A stretch of 64,000 nucleotides of DNA from Streptomyces sp. NBC_00358 (lineage in GTDB: Bacteria; Actinomycetota; Actinomycetes; Streptomycetales; Streptomycetaceae). The position numbers were made by a program, and so were the translations under genes. Shown piece after piece: positions 1 through 8,513 of the stretch (position 1 is the stretch's first letter; each line of letters opens with the position of its first letter). The stretch is from the NCBI RefSeq assembly GCF_036099295.1, contig NZ_CP107976.1:4464001-4528000 (forward strand). The letters run 5' to 3'. Under the pieces are notes generated by a model. The model saw nothing but the letters and a program-made list of their open reading frames with translations. It searched no databases and was not told where the DNA came from.

Positions 1-944
1 ACCCCGCCACACCTTCGGCGCAACCCACCTCGGTCGTACGGATCGACCTTCCCGGCGGACGCAAAGTGACGCACCGGGACGTGGCCGCCAACGGCGCGCG
101 CTTCCACATCGCCGAGCTCGGCGACGGGCCGCTCGTCCTGCTGCTGCACGGCTTCCCGCAGTTCTGGTGGACCTGGCGGCACCAGCTCGTCGCGCTCGCC
201 GACGCCGGGTTCAGGGCCGTGGCCATGGACCTGCGGGGCGTCGGCGGCAGCGACCGCACCCCGCGCGGCTACGACCCCGCCAACCTCGCGCTCGACATCA
301 CCGGGGTCGTGCGGTCCCTCGGCGAACCCGACGCCGCGCTGGTCGGGCACGACATCGGCGGCTATCTGGCCTGGACGGCGGCCGCCATGCGGCCCAAGCT
401 CGTCCGCCGACTCGCGGTGTCGTCCATGCCGCATCCGCGGCGCTGGCGTTCCGCCATGCTCTCCGACGTCAAGCAGACGGCGGCCGGCTCGTACATCTGG
501 GGATTCCAGCGCCCGTGGATTCCGGAGCGCCAACTCCTCGCCGACGACAGCGCCCTGGTGGGCCGTCTGGTCCGCGACTGGTCGGGGCCCCGGCAGCCGG
601 ACGAGGACACCCTGGAGACGTACCGCCGGGCCATGCGCATCCCGTCGACCGCGCACTGCTCCATCGAGCCGTACCGGTGGATGGTCCGGTCCATGGCCCG
701 CCCGGACGGCATCCAGTTCAACCGCCGTATGAAGCGGCCGGTGCGGGTGCCGACGCTGCATCTGCACGGCTCGCTCGATCCGGTGATGCGGACACGGAGC
801 GCGGCGGGCTCCGGCGAGTACGTCGAAGCGCCTTACCGCTGGCGGCTGTTCGACGGGCTCGGCCACTTCCCGCACGAAGAGGATCCGGTCGCGTTCTCCA
901 CCGAACTGGTCAACTGGCTGAAGGACCCGGAACCCGACCGGTGA
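1..944 (+). CDS. alpha/beta hydrolase, epoxide-hydrolase-like (5' end outside window)
   Basis: Alpha/beta-hydrolase fold enzyme of the epoxide hydrolase/haloalkane dehalogenase group. The oxyanion-side motif LLLHGFPQFWWTW lies near the start. The nucleophile elbow reads VGHDIGGY, so Asp takes the nucleophile place, as in epoxide hydrolases. The catalytic His is in GLGHFPHEEDP near the C-terminus. The frame is open from the window edge, and the residues before the GTG at 66 read as normal coding sequence, so the true start probably lies upstream; the part from 66 alone would be 292 aa. The substrate cannot be told from sequence. Confidence 0.85.
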   Translation, partial: PATPSAQPTSVVRIDLPGGRKVTHRDVAANGARFHIAELGDGPLVLLLHGFPQFWWTWRHQLVALADAGFRAVAMDLRGVGGSDRTPRGYDPANLALDITGVVRSLGEPDAALVGHDIGGYLAWTAAAMRPKLVRRLAVSSMPHPRRWRSAMLSDVKQTAAGSYIWGFQRPWIPERQLLADDSALVGRLVRDWSGPRQPDEDTLETYRRAMRIPSTAHCSIEPYRWMVRSMARPDGIQFNRRMKRPVRVPTLHLHGSLDPVMRTRSAAGSGEYVEAPYRWRLFDGLGHFPHEEDPVAFSTELVNWLKDPEPDR

Positions 945-1128
945 CGGTCCGGCACCCGGCCGGTCCCCCGGCGGACACCCTTGTGTGACCGTCCGGACGC
1001 ACCCGGTGCCGTGCCCGGAATGCGGACCGTGAACACCTGTCCTACGAACAGCCAATTGCCCGGCGCATAGGCCAATTGACGGGCCGGGGCGAGGTTATCG
1101 ACCTTGGGGCAGGGGCAGACGTCGGGGT

Positions 1129-1308
1129 ATGGGCTGGACGCACGACTACAGTGACGCAGCACGCAATCGCCGCTCGGCCACGGGTCTGAGCTCCCATCAG
1201 AGGGGCACCCCGCAGCTGACGGGCACGGATCCTCGCGTGGGGATTCCGCACATTCTGCGCCGCCGGGCCCGCTGGGTCTCCGTGCGGCTGCGCCATCCAC
1301 GCGGCTGA
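1129..1308 (+). CDS. small basic protein, 59 aa
   Basis: Short ORF starting ATG-GGC-TGG and ending TGA at 1308. The protein starts MGWTHDYSDAARNRRS and ends in an Arg-rich stretch (RRRARWVSVRLRHPRG). Codon third positions are mostly G/C, as in real genes here. I recall similar small Streptomyces proteins of this sequence type but cannot name a family or function. It sits alone between the alpha/beta hydrolase and the convergent marP gene. The ribosome binding site is weak (G-rich stretch about 5-15 bases upstream). No signal peptide or membrane segment is seen. Confidence 0.6.
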   Translation: MGWTHDYSDAARNRRSATGLSSHQRGTPQLTGTDPRVGIPHILRRRARWVSVRLRHPRG

Positions 1309-1323
1309 GTCCCGGCCCGCCGG

Positions 1324-2532
1324 TCAGAGCGCGCAACTGTCGCTGTCCACCTGCTGGTTGGCCGTACGGCCCTTGGCGATGTCCGGCCGGACCTCGTCCG
1401 CGGTGAGCGCGTAGCCGGTCTCGGCGTCGTCGAGCGACTTCGCGAAGACCACGCCGTACACCGTGCCGTCGGGTGTCAGCAGCGGTCCGCCGGAGTTGCC
1501 CTGACGGACCGTCGCGTACAGCGAGTAGACGTCTCGGCGCACCGTCTTGCGGTGGTAGATGTCCGGGCCGTTGGCCGTGATGCGGCCCCGCACGCGCGCG
1601 GGCTGGATGTTGTACGAGCCGTTCTGCGGGAACCCCGCGACGATCGCGCTGTCACCGCTGCTCGCGTCCTTCGGGCTGAACCGCAGTGCGGGCGCCTTGA
1701 GGTCCGGTACGTCGAGCACGGCGATGTCGCGCTCCCAGTCGTACAGGACGACCTTGGCGTCGTACTTCTTGCCTTCCCCGCCTATCTGGACGGTGGGCTC
1801 GTCCACTCCGCCGACCACGTGCGCGTTGGTCATCACGCGGCGGTCGGCGAAGACGAAACCGCTGCCTTCGAGAACCTTGCCGCAACTCTGGGCGGTACCC
1901 ATGACCTTGACGATGGAGCTCTGCGAGCGGGCGGCGACGGGGCTGCCGGCGAGCTCCGGGTCGGGCGGCCGGACCTCGGTGATGGGCTCGTTGGCGAACG
2001 GACTGAAGACCTGCGGGAACCCGTTCTGCGCGAGGACCGAGGAGAAGTCGGCGAACCAGGTGTTGGCCTGGGCGGGCAGCGCGCGGGACACGCCGAGCAG
2101 CACTTTGGAGTTGCGGACCTCCTTGCCCAGCGTCGGCAGGGTCGTCCCGGCGAGGGCCGAGCCGATCAGCCAGGCGACGAGCAGCATCGCCACGACGTTC
2201 ACCAGGGCGCCGCCGGTCGCGTCCAGGGCTCTGGCCGGGGACCAAGTGATGTACCGGCGAAGCTTGTTGCCGAGGTGGGTGGTGAGCGCCTGGCCCACGG
2301 AGGCGCAGACGATCACGACGACCACGGCGACGACGGCGGCGGTGGTGCTCACCTTGCTGTCGTCGGTCGTCCAACTCCAGACGACCGGAAGCAGGTAGAC
2401 GGCGACAAGACCACCGCCCAGGAAGCCGATCACCGACAGGATGCCGACGACGAAGCCCTGGCGATAGCCCACGATCGCGAACCACACAGCGGCGACCAGC
2501 AACAGGATGTCCAGCACATTCACGAAGGTCAC
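1324..2532 (-). CDS. marP: membrane-anchored trypsin-like serine protease, MarP type (CvpA N-domain)
   Basis: Four hydrophobic segments in the first about 130 residues form a CvpA (colicin V production) domain. An extracytoplasmic chymotrypsin-fold protease follows: His in TNAHVVGG (about 238), Asp in RDIAVLD (about 269) and Ser in GNSGGPL (about 347) make the triad. Cys near 217 and near the C-terminus could pair, as in MarP. In Mycobacterium tuberculosis MarP protects against acid by processing a peptidoglycan hydrolase; the same role here is inference. The start could be the GTG at 2532 or the GTG at 2523, which has AAGGTG a few bases upstream. Its start lies 4 bases from the Nudix stop, so the two are probably one operon. 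Confidence 0.88.
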   Translation of the reverse strand: MTFVNVLDILLLVAAVWFAIVGYRQGFVVGILSVIGFLGGGLVAVYLLPVVWSWTTDDSKVSTTAAVVAVVVVIVCASVGQALTTHLGNKLRRYITWSPARALDATGGALVNVVAMLLVAWLIGSALAGTTLPTLGKEVRNSKVLLGVSRALPAQANTWFADFSSVLAQNGFPQVFSPFANEPITEVRPPDPELAGSPVAARSQSSIVKVMGTAQSCGKVLEGSGFVFADRRVMTNAHVVGGVDEPTVQIGGEGKKYDAKVVLYDWERDIAVLDVPDLKAPALRFSPKDASSGDSAIVAGFPQNGSYNIQPARVRGRITANGPDIYHRKTVRRDVYSLYATVRQGNSGGPLLTPDGTVYGVVFAKSLDDAETGYALTADEVRPDIAKGRTANQQVDSDSCAL

Positions 2533-2536
2533 CTTG

Positions 2537-3250
2537 TCACGAGCGCCAGTCGAGCGGGACCTGCTTCTCGCGGTCCCACGGACGCTCCCAGCCCGCGAAA
2601 TGCAGGATCTTGTCGATCACTCCTGCCGTGAAGCCCCAGACCAGGGCCGATTCGACCAAAAATGCCGGACCTCGGTGACCGCTGGGGTGCACGGTGGTCG
2701 CACGGTTGGCCGGGTCCGTGAGATCCACCACGGGAACCGTGAACACCCGAGCCGTCTCACCCGGGTCGACGACGCCGACCGGTGTCGGGCGGCGCCACCA
2801 CCCGAGGACCGGGGTGACCACGAAGCCGCTCACCGGGATGTACAGCTTGGGCAGCACGCCGAAGAGCTGGACACCGCTCGGGTCGAGGCCGGTCTCCTCC
2901 TCGGCCTCGCGCAGGGCGGCCCGCAGCGGACCGTCGGCCTTCGGGTCGCCGTCCTCGGGGTCGAGCGCGCCACCGGGGAAGGACGGCTGCCCGGCGTGCG
3001 ACCTGAGGGTGCCGGCGCGCTCCATGAGCAGCAGCTCGGGACCGCGGTCGCCCTCGCCGAAGAGGATGAGCACCGCGGACTGCCGGCCCGAGCCGTTCGC
3101 CGGCGGCAGGAAGCGGCTCAGCTGGAGCGGCTCCACCGTCTCGGCGGCGTGCGCGACCGGGCCCAGCCAGTCGGGCAGACCGTCCTTGCTGAGCACCGCC
3201 CGCCCGCCCTGCGCGTTGCTCGCGTCCTGTGTGTTGCCTGCGTGCTTCAT
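2537..3250 (-). CDS. Nudix hydrolase, CoA pyrophosphatase type
   Basis: 237 aa. The Nudix box spans GGALDPED through REAEEETGLDPSG, with the metal-binding REAEEE core. Just before it lies the CoA-specific element (LRSHAGQPSFPGG, matching the LR-x-H-x-G-Q-x-x-FPGG signature of CoA pyrophosphatases). The expected reaction is CoA or acyl-CoA to 4'-phosphopantetheine plus 3',5'-ADP. It lies between nth and marP, the same relative place as Rv3672c in M. tuberculosis. Confidence 0.85.
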   Translation of the reverse strand: MKHAGNTQDASNAQGGRAVLSKDGLPDWLGPVAHAAETVEPLQLSRFLPPANGSGRQSAVLILFGEGDRGPELLLMERAGTLRSHAGQPSFPGGALDPEDGDPKADGPLRAALREAEEETGLDPSGVQLFGVLPKLYIPVSGFVVTPVLGWWRRPTPVGVVDPGETARVFTVPVVDLTDPANRATTVHPSGHRGPAFLVESALVWGFTAGVIDKILHFAGWERPWDREKQVPLDWRS

Positions 3251-3302
3251 CGCCGCCCCCGTTCTGCTGATCCCAACGCCCGCCGGGGCCGTGTTCGTTC
3301 CG

Positions 3303-4574
3303 TCATCCGGCGCCCAGTGGGCGCGCGGGGATGCCGCCCGCGTCCAGATAGGCCTGCGGGGGGTTGAGCCGCTGGCCGGGGAAGCCGCCCTTCTCGTACT
3401 TCAAGAGTTTCTTCGCCTTCTCGGGGTCGGTCTCGCCCTCCCCGTACGCCGGGCACAAGGGGGCGATGGGGCAGGCACCGCAGGCGGGCTTGCGGGCGTG
3501 GCAGATGCGGCGGCCGTGGAAGATCACGTGGTGCGACAGCATGGTCCACTCGCTCTTCGGGAAGAGCGCGCCGACGGCTTTCTCGATCTTGTCGGGCTCG
3601 GTCTCGGCGGTCCACCGCCAGCGCCGTACGAGCCGCTGGAAATGGGTGTCGACGGTGATCCCGGGCCGCCCGAAGGCGTTGCCGAGCACGACGAAGGCGG
3701 TCTTGCGGCCCACTCCGGGCAGTTTCACGAGGTCTTCGAGGCGGCCGGGCACCTCGCCCCCGAAATCGTCCCTGAGGGCCCTGGAGAGCCCTATGACGGA
3801 CTTGGTCTTGGCCCGGAAGAACCCGGTCGGGCGCAGGATCTCCTCGACCTCCTCCGGATTGGCCTCGGCGAGGTCCTCGGGGGTCGGATAGCGGGCGAAG
3901 AGCGCCGGGGTCGTCTGGTTCACCCGCAGGTCGGTGGTCTGGGCGGACAGCACCGTGGCGACGATCAGCTCGAACGGGTTCTCGAAGTCCAGCTCAGGGT
4001 GGGCGTACGGGTACACCTCGGCGAGTTCGCGGTTGATGCGGCGGGCCCGGCGGACGAGGGCGGTGTGCGACTCGTTCCGCGGCGGCTCCGCGGCGACGCG
4101 CCGCGCGGGTGCCGCCTTCTCGACGACGGCTTCGCCGGACCCCGACTTCTCTGGAGCAGCCTTCACGGAGCCGGACTTCTTGGCGACGGCCTTCTTGGCA
4201 ATCGCCGTCTTGGAGACAGCCTTCTTCGCGCCCGATGTCCTGGAAGCGGCCTTCTTGGCGGCGGTCTTCTTGGCGGCGGCCTTCTCGGGGACCGCCCTCG
4301 TCGGCGTCGCCTTCCTGGCGGCCGATTCCGCGGGGGTCGCCTTTTTGGCGGTCCGGCGGGCGGTCTTCTTCGCGCTGTTTTCGGCCACCGCCCCGGGTGC
4401 AGCCTTCGATCCCGCCTTCGATCCCGTCTCGGGTGCCGTCTTCACGGGCGTCGATTCTGTCGCTTTTGTCGATTCTTTGGTTCCGTCGGGGGCCTGTTCG
4501 CCCACAGCGGAATCGCGACGTACAGCCACCCGTCCAGCCCCCTTGGCCTGTGCTCTCACCGGCGATTTGGACAC
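3303..4574 (-). CDS. nth: endonuclease III with long Lys/Ala-rich N-terminal tail
   Basis: DNA N-glycosylase/AP lyase of base excision repair. The catalytic core starts near residue 175. The helix-hairpin-helix LPGVGRKTA carries the catalytic Lys, VDTHFQRL carries the Asp, and the [4Fe-4S] ligands show C-x6-C-x2-C-x5-C spacing (CHARKPACGACPIAPLC). The core is about 250 aa, the usual full length of the family. The first about 165 residues are an Ala/Lys/Thr tail with repeated AKK and KKA motifs like histone H1 or HupS tails. A shorter start inside the tail is possible, but the frame is continuous to the ATG at 4574 and has GC-biased codons. It is divergent from crp. Confidence 0.88.
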   Translation of the reverse strand: MSKSPVRAQAKGAGRVAVRRDSAVGEQAPDGTKESTKATESTPVKTAPETGSKAGSKAAPGAVAENSAKKTARRTAKKATPAESAARKATPTRAVPEKAAAKKTAAKKAASRTSGAKKAVSKTAIAKKAVAKKSGSVKAAPEKSGSGEAVVEKAAPARRVAAEPPRNESHTALVRRARRINRELAEVYPYAHPELDFENPFELIVATVLSAQTTDLRVNQTTPALFARYPTPEDLAEANPEEVEEILRPTGFFRAKTKSVIGLSRALRDDFGGEVPGRLEDLVKLPGVGRKTAFVVLGNAFGRPGITVDTHFQRLVRRWRWTAETEPDKIEKAVGALFPKSEWTMLSHHVIFHGRRICHARKPACGACPIAPLCPAYGEGETDPEKAKKLLKYEKGGFPGQRLNPPQAYLDAGGIPARPLGAG

Positions 4575-4781
4575 CCGGCCAGCCTAAAGCCCGACACCGA
4601 CATCCGCCCCGGACCCTGAAGATCGGCCCCCAATTGGCCCCCTGCCGCACTCGTTGGGACGCCAGTGCGGCAGACTTGTGACTGATCACACTGTTTGGAC
4701 CGTCCGGCAAGATGGGGAACACGGTCCCCTGGTAACAAGGGGGAGCAAGATCCCCTGAGCAGGTCGACAAGGAGAGAACTC
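4575..4781. promoter_or_regulatory. divergent nth/crp intergenic region
   Basis: 207 bases between the divergent nth and crp starts, and A/T-rich for this window (for example the TGTGACTGATCACACTG stretch around 4676-4692). That stretch is a near-palindrome of the TGTGA-n-TCACA kind bound by Crp-family regulators, so Crp autoregulation is plausible. The crp ribosome binding site AAGGAGAGA is at 4769-4777. Promoter elements are not assigned. Confidence 0.55.
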
Positions 4782-5456
4782 GTGGACGACGTTCTGCGGC
4801 GCGCCCCGCTCTTCGCGGCGCTCGATGACGAGCAGGCCGCGGAGCTCCGCGCCTCCATGAGTGAGGTGACCCTCGCACGAGGCGACGCTCTCTTCCATGA
4901 GGGCGACCCCGGCGACCGCCTCTATGTGGTCACCGAGGGCAAGGTGAAGCTCCATCGCACCTCCCCCGACGGGCGGGAGAACATGCTGGCCGTCCTCGGC
5001 CCCGGTGAGCTGATCGGCGAGCTTTCGCTGTTCGACCCGGGCCCGCGCACGGCGACCGCCACCGCGCTCACCGAGGTCAAGCTGCTCGGCCTCGGCCACG
5101 GCGACCTCCAGCCGTGGCTGAACGCGCGGCCCGAGGTGGCCGCCGCCCTGCTGCGCGCCGTCGCACGGCGCCTGCGCAAGACGAACGACCAGATGTCCGA
5201 CCTGGTCTTCTCCGACGTGCCCGGCCGCGTGGCCCGCGCCCTGCTCGACCTGTCGCGCCGCTTCGGCGTGCAGTCCGAAGAGGGCATCCACGTCGTGCAC
5301 GACCTCACCCAGGAGGAGTTGGCCCAGCTGGTCGGCGCCTCCCGCGAGACCGTCAACAAGGCGCTCGCCGACTTCGCGGGCCGCGGCTGGCTCCGCCTGG
5401 AGGCCCGCGCGGTGATCCTCCTGGACGTGGAGCGGCTCGCCAAGCGCTCGCGCTGA
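4782..5456 (+). CDS. crp: Crp/Fnr-family transcriptional regulator, Crp
   Basis: 224 aa from the GTG at 4782, which has an excellent Shine-Dalgarno (AAGGAGAGA). The frame is open further upstream but that part is not coding. An N-terminal cyclic-nucleotide-binding beta roll (about 10-120, with GELIGELSLFDPGPRTATA matching the phosphate-binding cassette) is followed by a C-terminal winged helix (LTQEELAQLVGASRETVNKAL). The length and sequence match Streptomyces Crp (SCO3571), which controls germination, development and precursor supply for antibiotics. A TGTGA-type palindrome in its own promoter suggests autoregulation. Confidence 0.92.
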   Translation: MDDVLRRAPLFAALDDEQAAELRASMSEVTLARGDALFHEGDPGDRLYVVTEGKVKLHRTSPDGRENMLAVLGPGELIGELSLFDPGPRTATATALTEVKLLGLGHGDLQPWLNARPEVAAALLRAVARRLRKTNDQMSDLVFSDVPGRVARALLDLSRRFGVQSEEGIHVVHDLTQEELAQLVGASRETVNKALADFAGRGWLRLEARAVILLDVERLAKRSR

Positions 5457-5476
5457 CACTTTCGGCCGTACGTCGA

Positions 5477-5509
5477 CGGGGTTCCGCCACTTTCCAGGGC
5501 GGGACCCCG
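5477..5509 (+). terminator. crp terminator hairpin
   Basis: CGGGGTTCCGCC pairs with GGCGGGACCCCG (12 bp with one G-T pair, 9-base loop) starting 20 bases after the crp stop. There is no U tract, which is usual in Streptomyces. Confidence 0.6.
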
Positions 5510-5617
5510 TTGCCGTACCCCTCCGATCCCGGCCGCCGGATCCGGCCCGCGCCTGCCCCGGCCCGCGCTGCCGTAAATGACCGGCGGCCCGGCAGCCCCT
5601 CCGGGCACAGTGGGCGC

Positions 5618-6436
5618 ATGGCCGCTCAGGGACACCACAAGGGACTCGACGCGCACGGGTACATCGAGCGCGAAGGATCGCCCGCGCGCGTCCCGTACGC
5701 CTTCGGGCCGGTCGTCGCCGCGGCCAGGGACCGCGTCCTGGACGTCTTCGGGACCCGGCTGGACAGCGCGTACCTCTACGGCTCGATCCCGCGCGGCACC
5801 GCGCGCGTGGGACGGTCCGACCTCGACCTGCTGCTGTCCTTGCGCGATGAGCCGACGGACGCCGACCGTACCGACGCCCGCGCGTTCGGAGCGGCGCTGG
5901 ACAAGGAGTTCGCCGAGATCGACGGCGTGGGAACGCTGCTGTTCAGCCGTGAACGACTGCTGAGCGACCTGGAGACCCACGACCTCGGCTGGTTCGTCGC
6001 CTGCCTCTGCACGCCCCTTCTGGGCGAGGATCTGGCCGGACACCTGCCGCGCTACCGCCCCGACACGCTGCTCGCCCGCGAGACGAACGGCGACCTCGCG
6101 CTGTTGCTGCCGCGCTGGCGCGAGCGGATCGCCGCCGCCGCGGACACCGACGAGGCCAGGCGCCCGCTGGTGCGATCGATGTCCCGGCACCTCGTGCGTA
6201 CCGGCTTCACGCTCGTCATGCCGCGCTGGAACGGCTGGACCAGCGACCTCGGGGAGATGGCCGAGGCGTTCGGCGCGTACTACCCGGAGCGGGCCGCCGA
6301 CATGCGGAACGCGGCCGCCCGGGGATACGGGCCGACCGGCGAACAGGCTGTGCTCCGCGCGTACACCGACGATCTCGGACCCTGGCTCGCCGCGGAGTAC
6401 GCGCGCGTGCACGGCATCAAGGCGCCCCGCCCGTGA
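5618..6436 (+). CDS. nucleotidyltransferase domain protein
   Basis: 272 aa from the ATG at 5618. The DNA polymerase beta-like nucleotidyltransferase core is YLYGSIPRGTARVGRSDLDL, that is GS-x-x-RG...SDxDL with the metal-binding Asp pair; this resembles aminoglycoside adenylyltransferase-like and MNT-type domains. The C-terminal half is helical. No toxin/antitoxin partner lies next to it, so it is probably a stand-alone enzyme whose substrate cannot be told. It is convergent with the MBL hydrolase gene. Confidence 0.75.
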   Translation: MAAQGHHKGLDAHGYIEREGSPARVPYAFGPVVAAARDRVLDVFGTRLDSAYLYGSIPRGTARVGRSDLDLLLSLRDEPTDADRTDARAFGAALDKEFAEIDGVGTLLFSRERLLSDLETHDLGWFVACLCTPLLGEDLAGHLPRYRPDTLLARETNGDLALLLPRWRERIAAAADTDEARRPLVRSMSRHLVRTGFTLVMPRWNGWTSDLGEMAEAFGAYYPERAADMRNAAARGYGPTGEQAVLRAYTDDLGPWLAAEYARVHGIKAPRP

Positions 6437-6484
6437 AGGCCCCCTCCAGGACCCCGGAGAACGCCGCCACGGCAAGGAACCGTC

Positions 6485-7315
6485 CTAGATGAGCCCGTGC
6501 TCCCGCAGATAGTCCATCTGCGCCCGGACCGACAGCTCGGCCGCGGGCCACAACGACCGGTCCACGTCCGCGTAGACGCGCGCGACGACCTCCTCCGGCG
6601 CCCGGAGGCCGCTCTCGACGGCGGTCTCGACCTGGGCGAGCCGGTGGGCGCGATGGGCGAGATAGAACTCCACGGCGCCCTGCGCGTCCTCGAGGACGGG
6701 CCCGTGACCCGGCAGGACGATGTGCACGCCGTCGTCGACCGTCAGGGAGCGCAGTCGGCGCAGGGAGTCGAGATAGTCGCCCAGCCGCCCGTCAGGATGG
6801 GCCACCACGGTCGTCCCGCGGCCCAGGACGGTGTCCCCGGTCAGCACGGCCCGATCGGCCGGGAGATGGAAGCACAGCGAGTCGGCGGTGTGCCCCGGGG
6901 TCGACACGACCCGCAGTTCGAGCCCGCCGAGGCTGATCACGTCTCCCGCGGCCAGTCCCTCCTCGCCCAGCCGCAACGCCGCATCCAGGGCCCGCACCTT
7001 GGTCCCGGACAGCTCGGCGAACCGCCCCGCGCCCTCCGCGTGATCGGGGTGCCCGTGCGTCAGCAGGGTCAGCGCGACCCGTTTCCCGGCCTTCTCGGCG
7101 GTGTCCAGGACTCCGCGCAGATGTCCCTCGTCCAGGGGCCCCGGGTCGATCACGACCGCGAGCTCGGAGTCCGGCTCGGACACGATCCAGGTGTTCGTGC
7201 CGTCCAGGGTCATCGCGGAGGCGTTGGGGGCGAGGACGTTCACCGCGCGCGCGGTGGCGGGGCCGGAGAGAACGGCGCCTCGCGGCCGGCCGGGGGGAGC
7301 TGCTGCTTCGGTCAT
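6485..7315 (-). CDS. MBL-fold metallo-hydrolase, LACTB2-like
   Basis: 276 aa. The metallo-beta-lactamase motif THGHPDHAEG (HxHxDH) is clear. Further ligands lie in TPGHTADSL, GDTVLG and PGHGP. A C-terminal helical or winged part resembles the BLACT domain of LACTB2-type hydrolases, some of which are ribonucleases. It overlaps the upstream Nudix gene by 4 bases (ATGA), so the two are translationally coupled. It corresponds in position to Rv3677c beside crp in M. tuberculosis. Confidence 0.85.
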   Translation of the reverse strand: MTEAAAPPGRPRGAVLSGPATARAVNVLAPNASAMTLDGTNTWIVSEPDSELAVVIDPGPLDEGHLRGVLDTAEKAGKRVALTLLTHGHPDHAEGAGRFAELSGTKVRALDAALRLGEEGLAAGDVISLGGLELRVVSTPGHTADSLCFHLPADRAVLTGDTVLGRGTTVVAHPDGRLGDYLDSLRRLRSLTVDDGVHIVLPGHGPVLEDAQGAVEFYLAHRAHRLAQVETAVESGLRAPEEVVARVYADVDRSLWPAAELSVRAQMDYLREHGLI

Positions 7316-8181
7316 GCGGAGGCTCCACCGGTCGGGATGTGCTTGGTGAACTCGTCGTGTCCGGGCCAGGAGAGGACGACCTCGCCCTCCTCCAGGCGCG
7401 CCTCGGCCAGGACGGGGGTCATATCACGGGCGGGCGCGGCGGCGAGGGCGTCGGCGGCCCTCCCGTACTCCACGATCCCGCGCAGCGTCGCGATGGTGGG
7501 CGGCATCATCAGCAGCTCGCCCTTGTCGTAGCCGGCCGCCGCTTCGGCCGGACGGATCCACACCGTGCGGTCGGCCTCCGTGGAGGCGTTCCGGGTGCGC
7601 TGGCCCTCCGGGAGGACGGCCACGAAGAACCACGTGTCGTAGCGGCGGGACTCGAACTCCGGGGTGATCCAGCGGGCCCAGGCGCCGAGCAGGTCCGAGC
7701 GGAGCACGAGTCCCCGGCGGTCGAGGAACTCCGCGAAGGACAGGTCCCTGGCGACCAGGGCCGCCCGGTCCGCCTCCCAGTCCTCCCCCGTCGTGTCACC
7801 GACCACGGTGTCCGGGCTGGGGCCGGCGAGCAGGACACCCGCCTCCTCGTACGTCTCCCGGACGGCCGCGCAGACGACGGCCTGGGCGGAGGTCTCGTCC
7901 ACGCCGAGCCGCTCGGCCCACCACGCGCGCGTGGGGCCCGCCCAGCGGATCTGGTGCTCGTCGTCGCGCGGGTCCACGCCACCGCCCGGATACGCGTAGG
8001 CGCCTCCGGCGAAGGCCATGGAGGCGCGTCTGCGCAGCATATGGACCACAGGGCCGGCCTCGCTGTCCTTGACCAGCATCACGGTGGCCGCGCGCCGGGG
8101 CGTCACCGGCGTCAGCGTGCCCTCGGCAAGCGCCCGAATCCGCTCCGGCCACTCCGCCGGAAACCATTGCCCATTCCCCAT
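7312..8181 (-). CDS. Nudix hydrolase, NUDT19-like
   Basis: 289 aa. The Nudix box is split by an insertion: GGGVDPRDD, then about 35 residues, then AVRETYEEAGVLLAG. That is the arrangement of the NUDT19/RP2p group, which acts on CoA-type substrates. The start at 8181 is chosen because it is the first Met of a continuous GC-biased frame (MGNGQWFPAEWPERI). It is coupled to the downstream MBL hydrolase, so the two probably act in one pathway. Confidence 0.82.
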   Translation of the reverse strand: MGNGQWFPAEWPERIRALAEGTLTPVTPRRAATVMLVKDSEAGPVVHMLRRRASMAFAGGAYAYPGGGVDPRDDEHQIRWAGPTRAWWAERLGVDETSAQAVVCAAVRETYEEAGVLLAGPSPDTVVGDTTGEDWEADRAALVARDLSFAEFLDRRGLVLRSDLLGAWARWITPEFESRRYDTWFFVAVLPEGQRTRNASTEADRTVWIRPAEAAAGYDKGELLMMPPTIATLRGIVEYGRAADALAAAPARDMTPVLAEARLEEGEVVLSWPGHDEFTKHIPTGGASA

Positions 8182-8358
8182 GGCCGGAGGCTATCCCGAG
8201 CCGGGCGGATGTTCGAGGCCCCACCGTCCCGCAAGCCCTCTCCGCCCCTACCCTGCCCACCCTGGGGCTCCGCCCCGGACCCCGCTCCTCAAACGCCGGA
8301 GGGGCTGCAATTCCCCGGAACCACGAATCACCCGCAGCCGTGAGCGCACGGAAGGGGC

Positions 8359-8461
8359 CGTGCCGGTACATCAAATGCCCGCAGGCCGGACGGATCAGAA
8401 CGTACCCGCACCTCGAAACCCCGCCGGGATCCGTTCGGATGCGGGCGGATGTACCGGCACG
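8359..8461. repeat. 103-bp nested imperfect inverted repeat
   Basis: Three nested arm pairs fold the region into one long stem: 8359-8372 with 8448-8461 (14 bp perfect), 8377-8383 with 8440-8446, and 8386-8396 with 8429-8439 (one mismatch). About 32 bases remain as loop. It lies 52 bases past the ridA stop and may be its terminator, a structured RNA or a decayed MITE. The rest of the 332-base gap 8182-8513 shows no gene. Confidence 0.65.
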
Positions 8462-8513
8462 ACCCCGGCCCACCCACCGGACCGGAGCCGAACCCGGCAA
8501 ACACCCCGAAGGG

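Noticed and set aside
5618..6436. MNT/HEPN toxin-antitoxin system
   Set aside because: The nucleotidyltransferase is single, longer than MNT antitoxins, and no HEPN partner is adjacent.
8182..8513. Hidden small gene between ridA and the Nudix gene
   Set aside because: No frame has a ribosome site or coding bias; the stretch is dominated by the inverted repeat.
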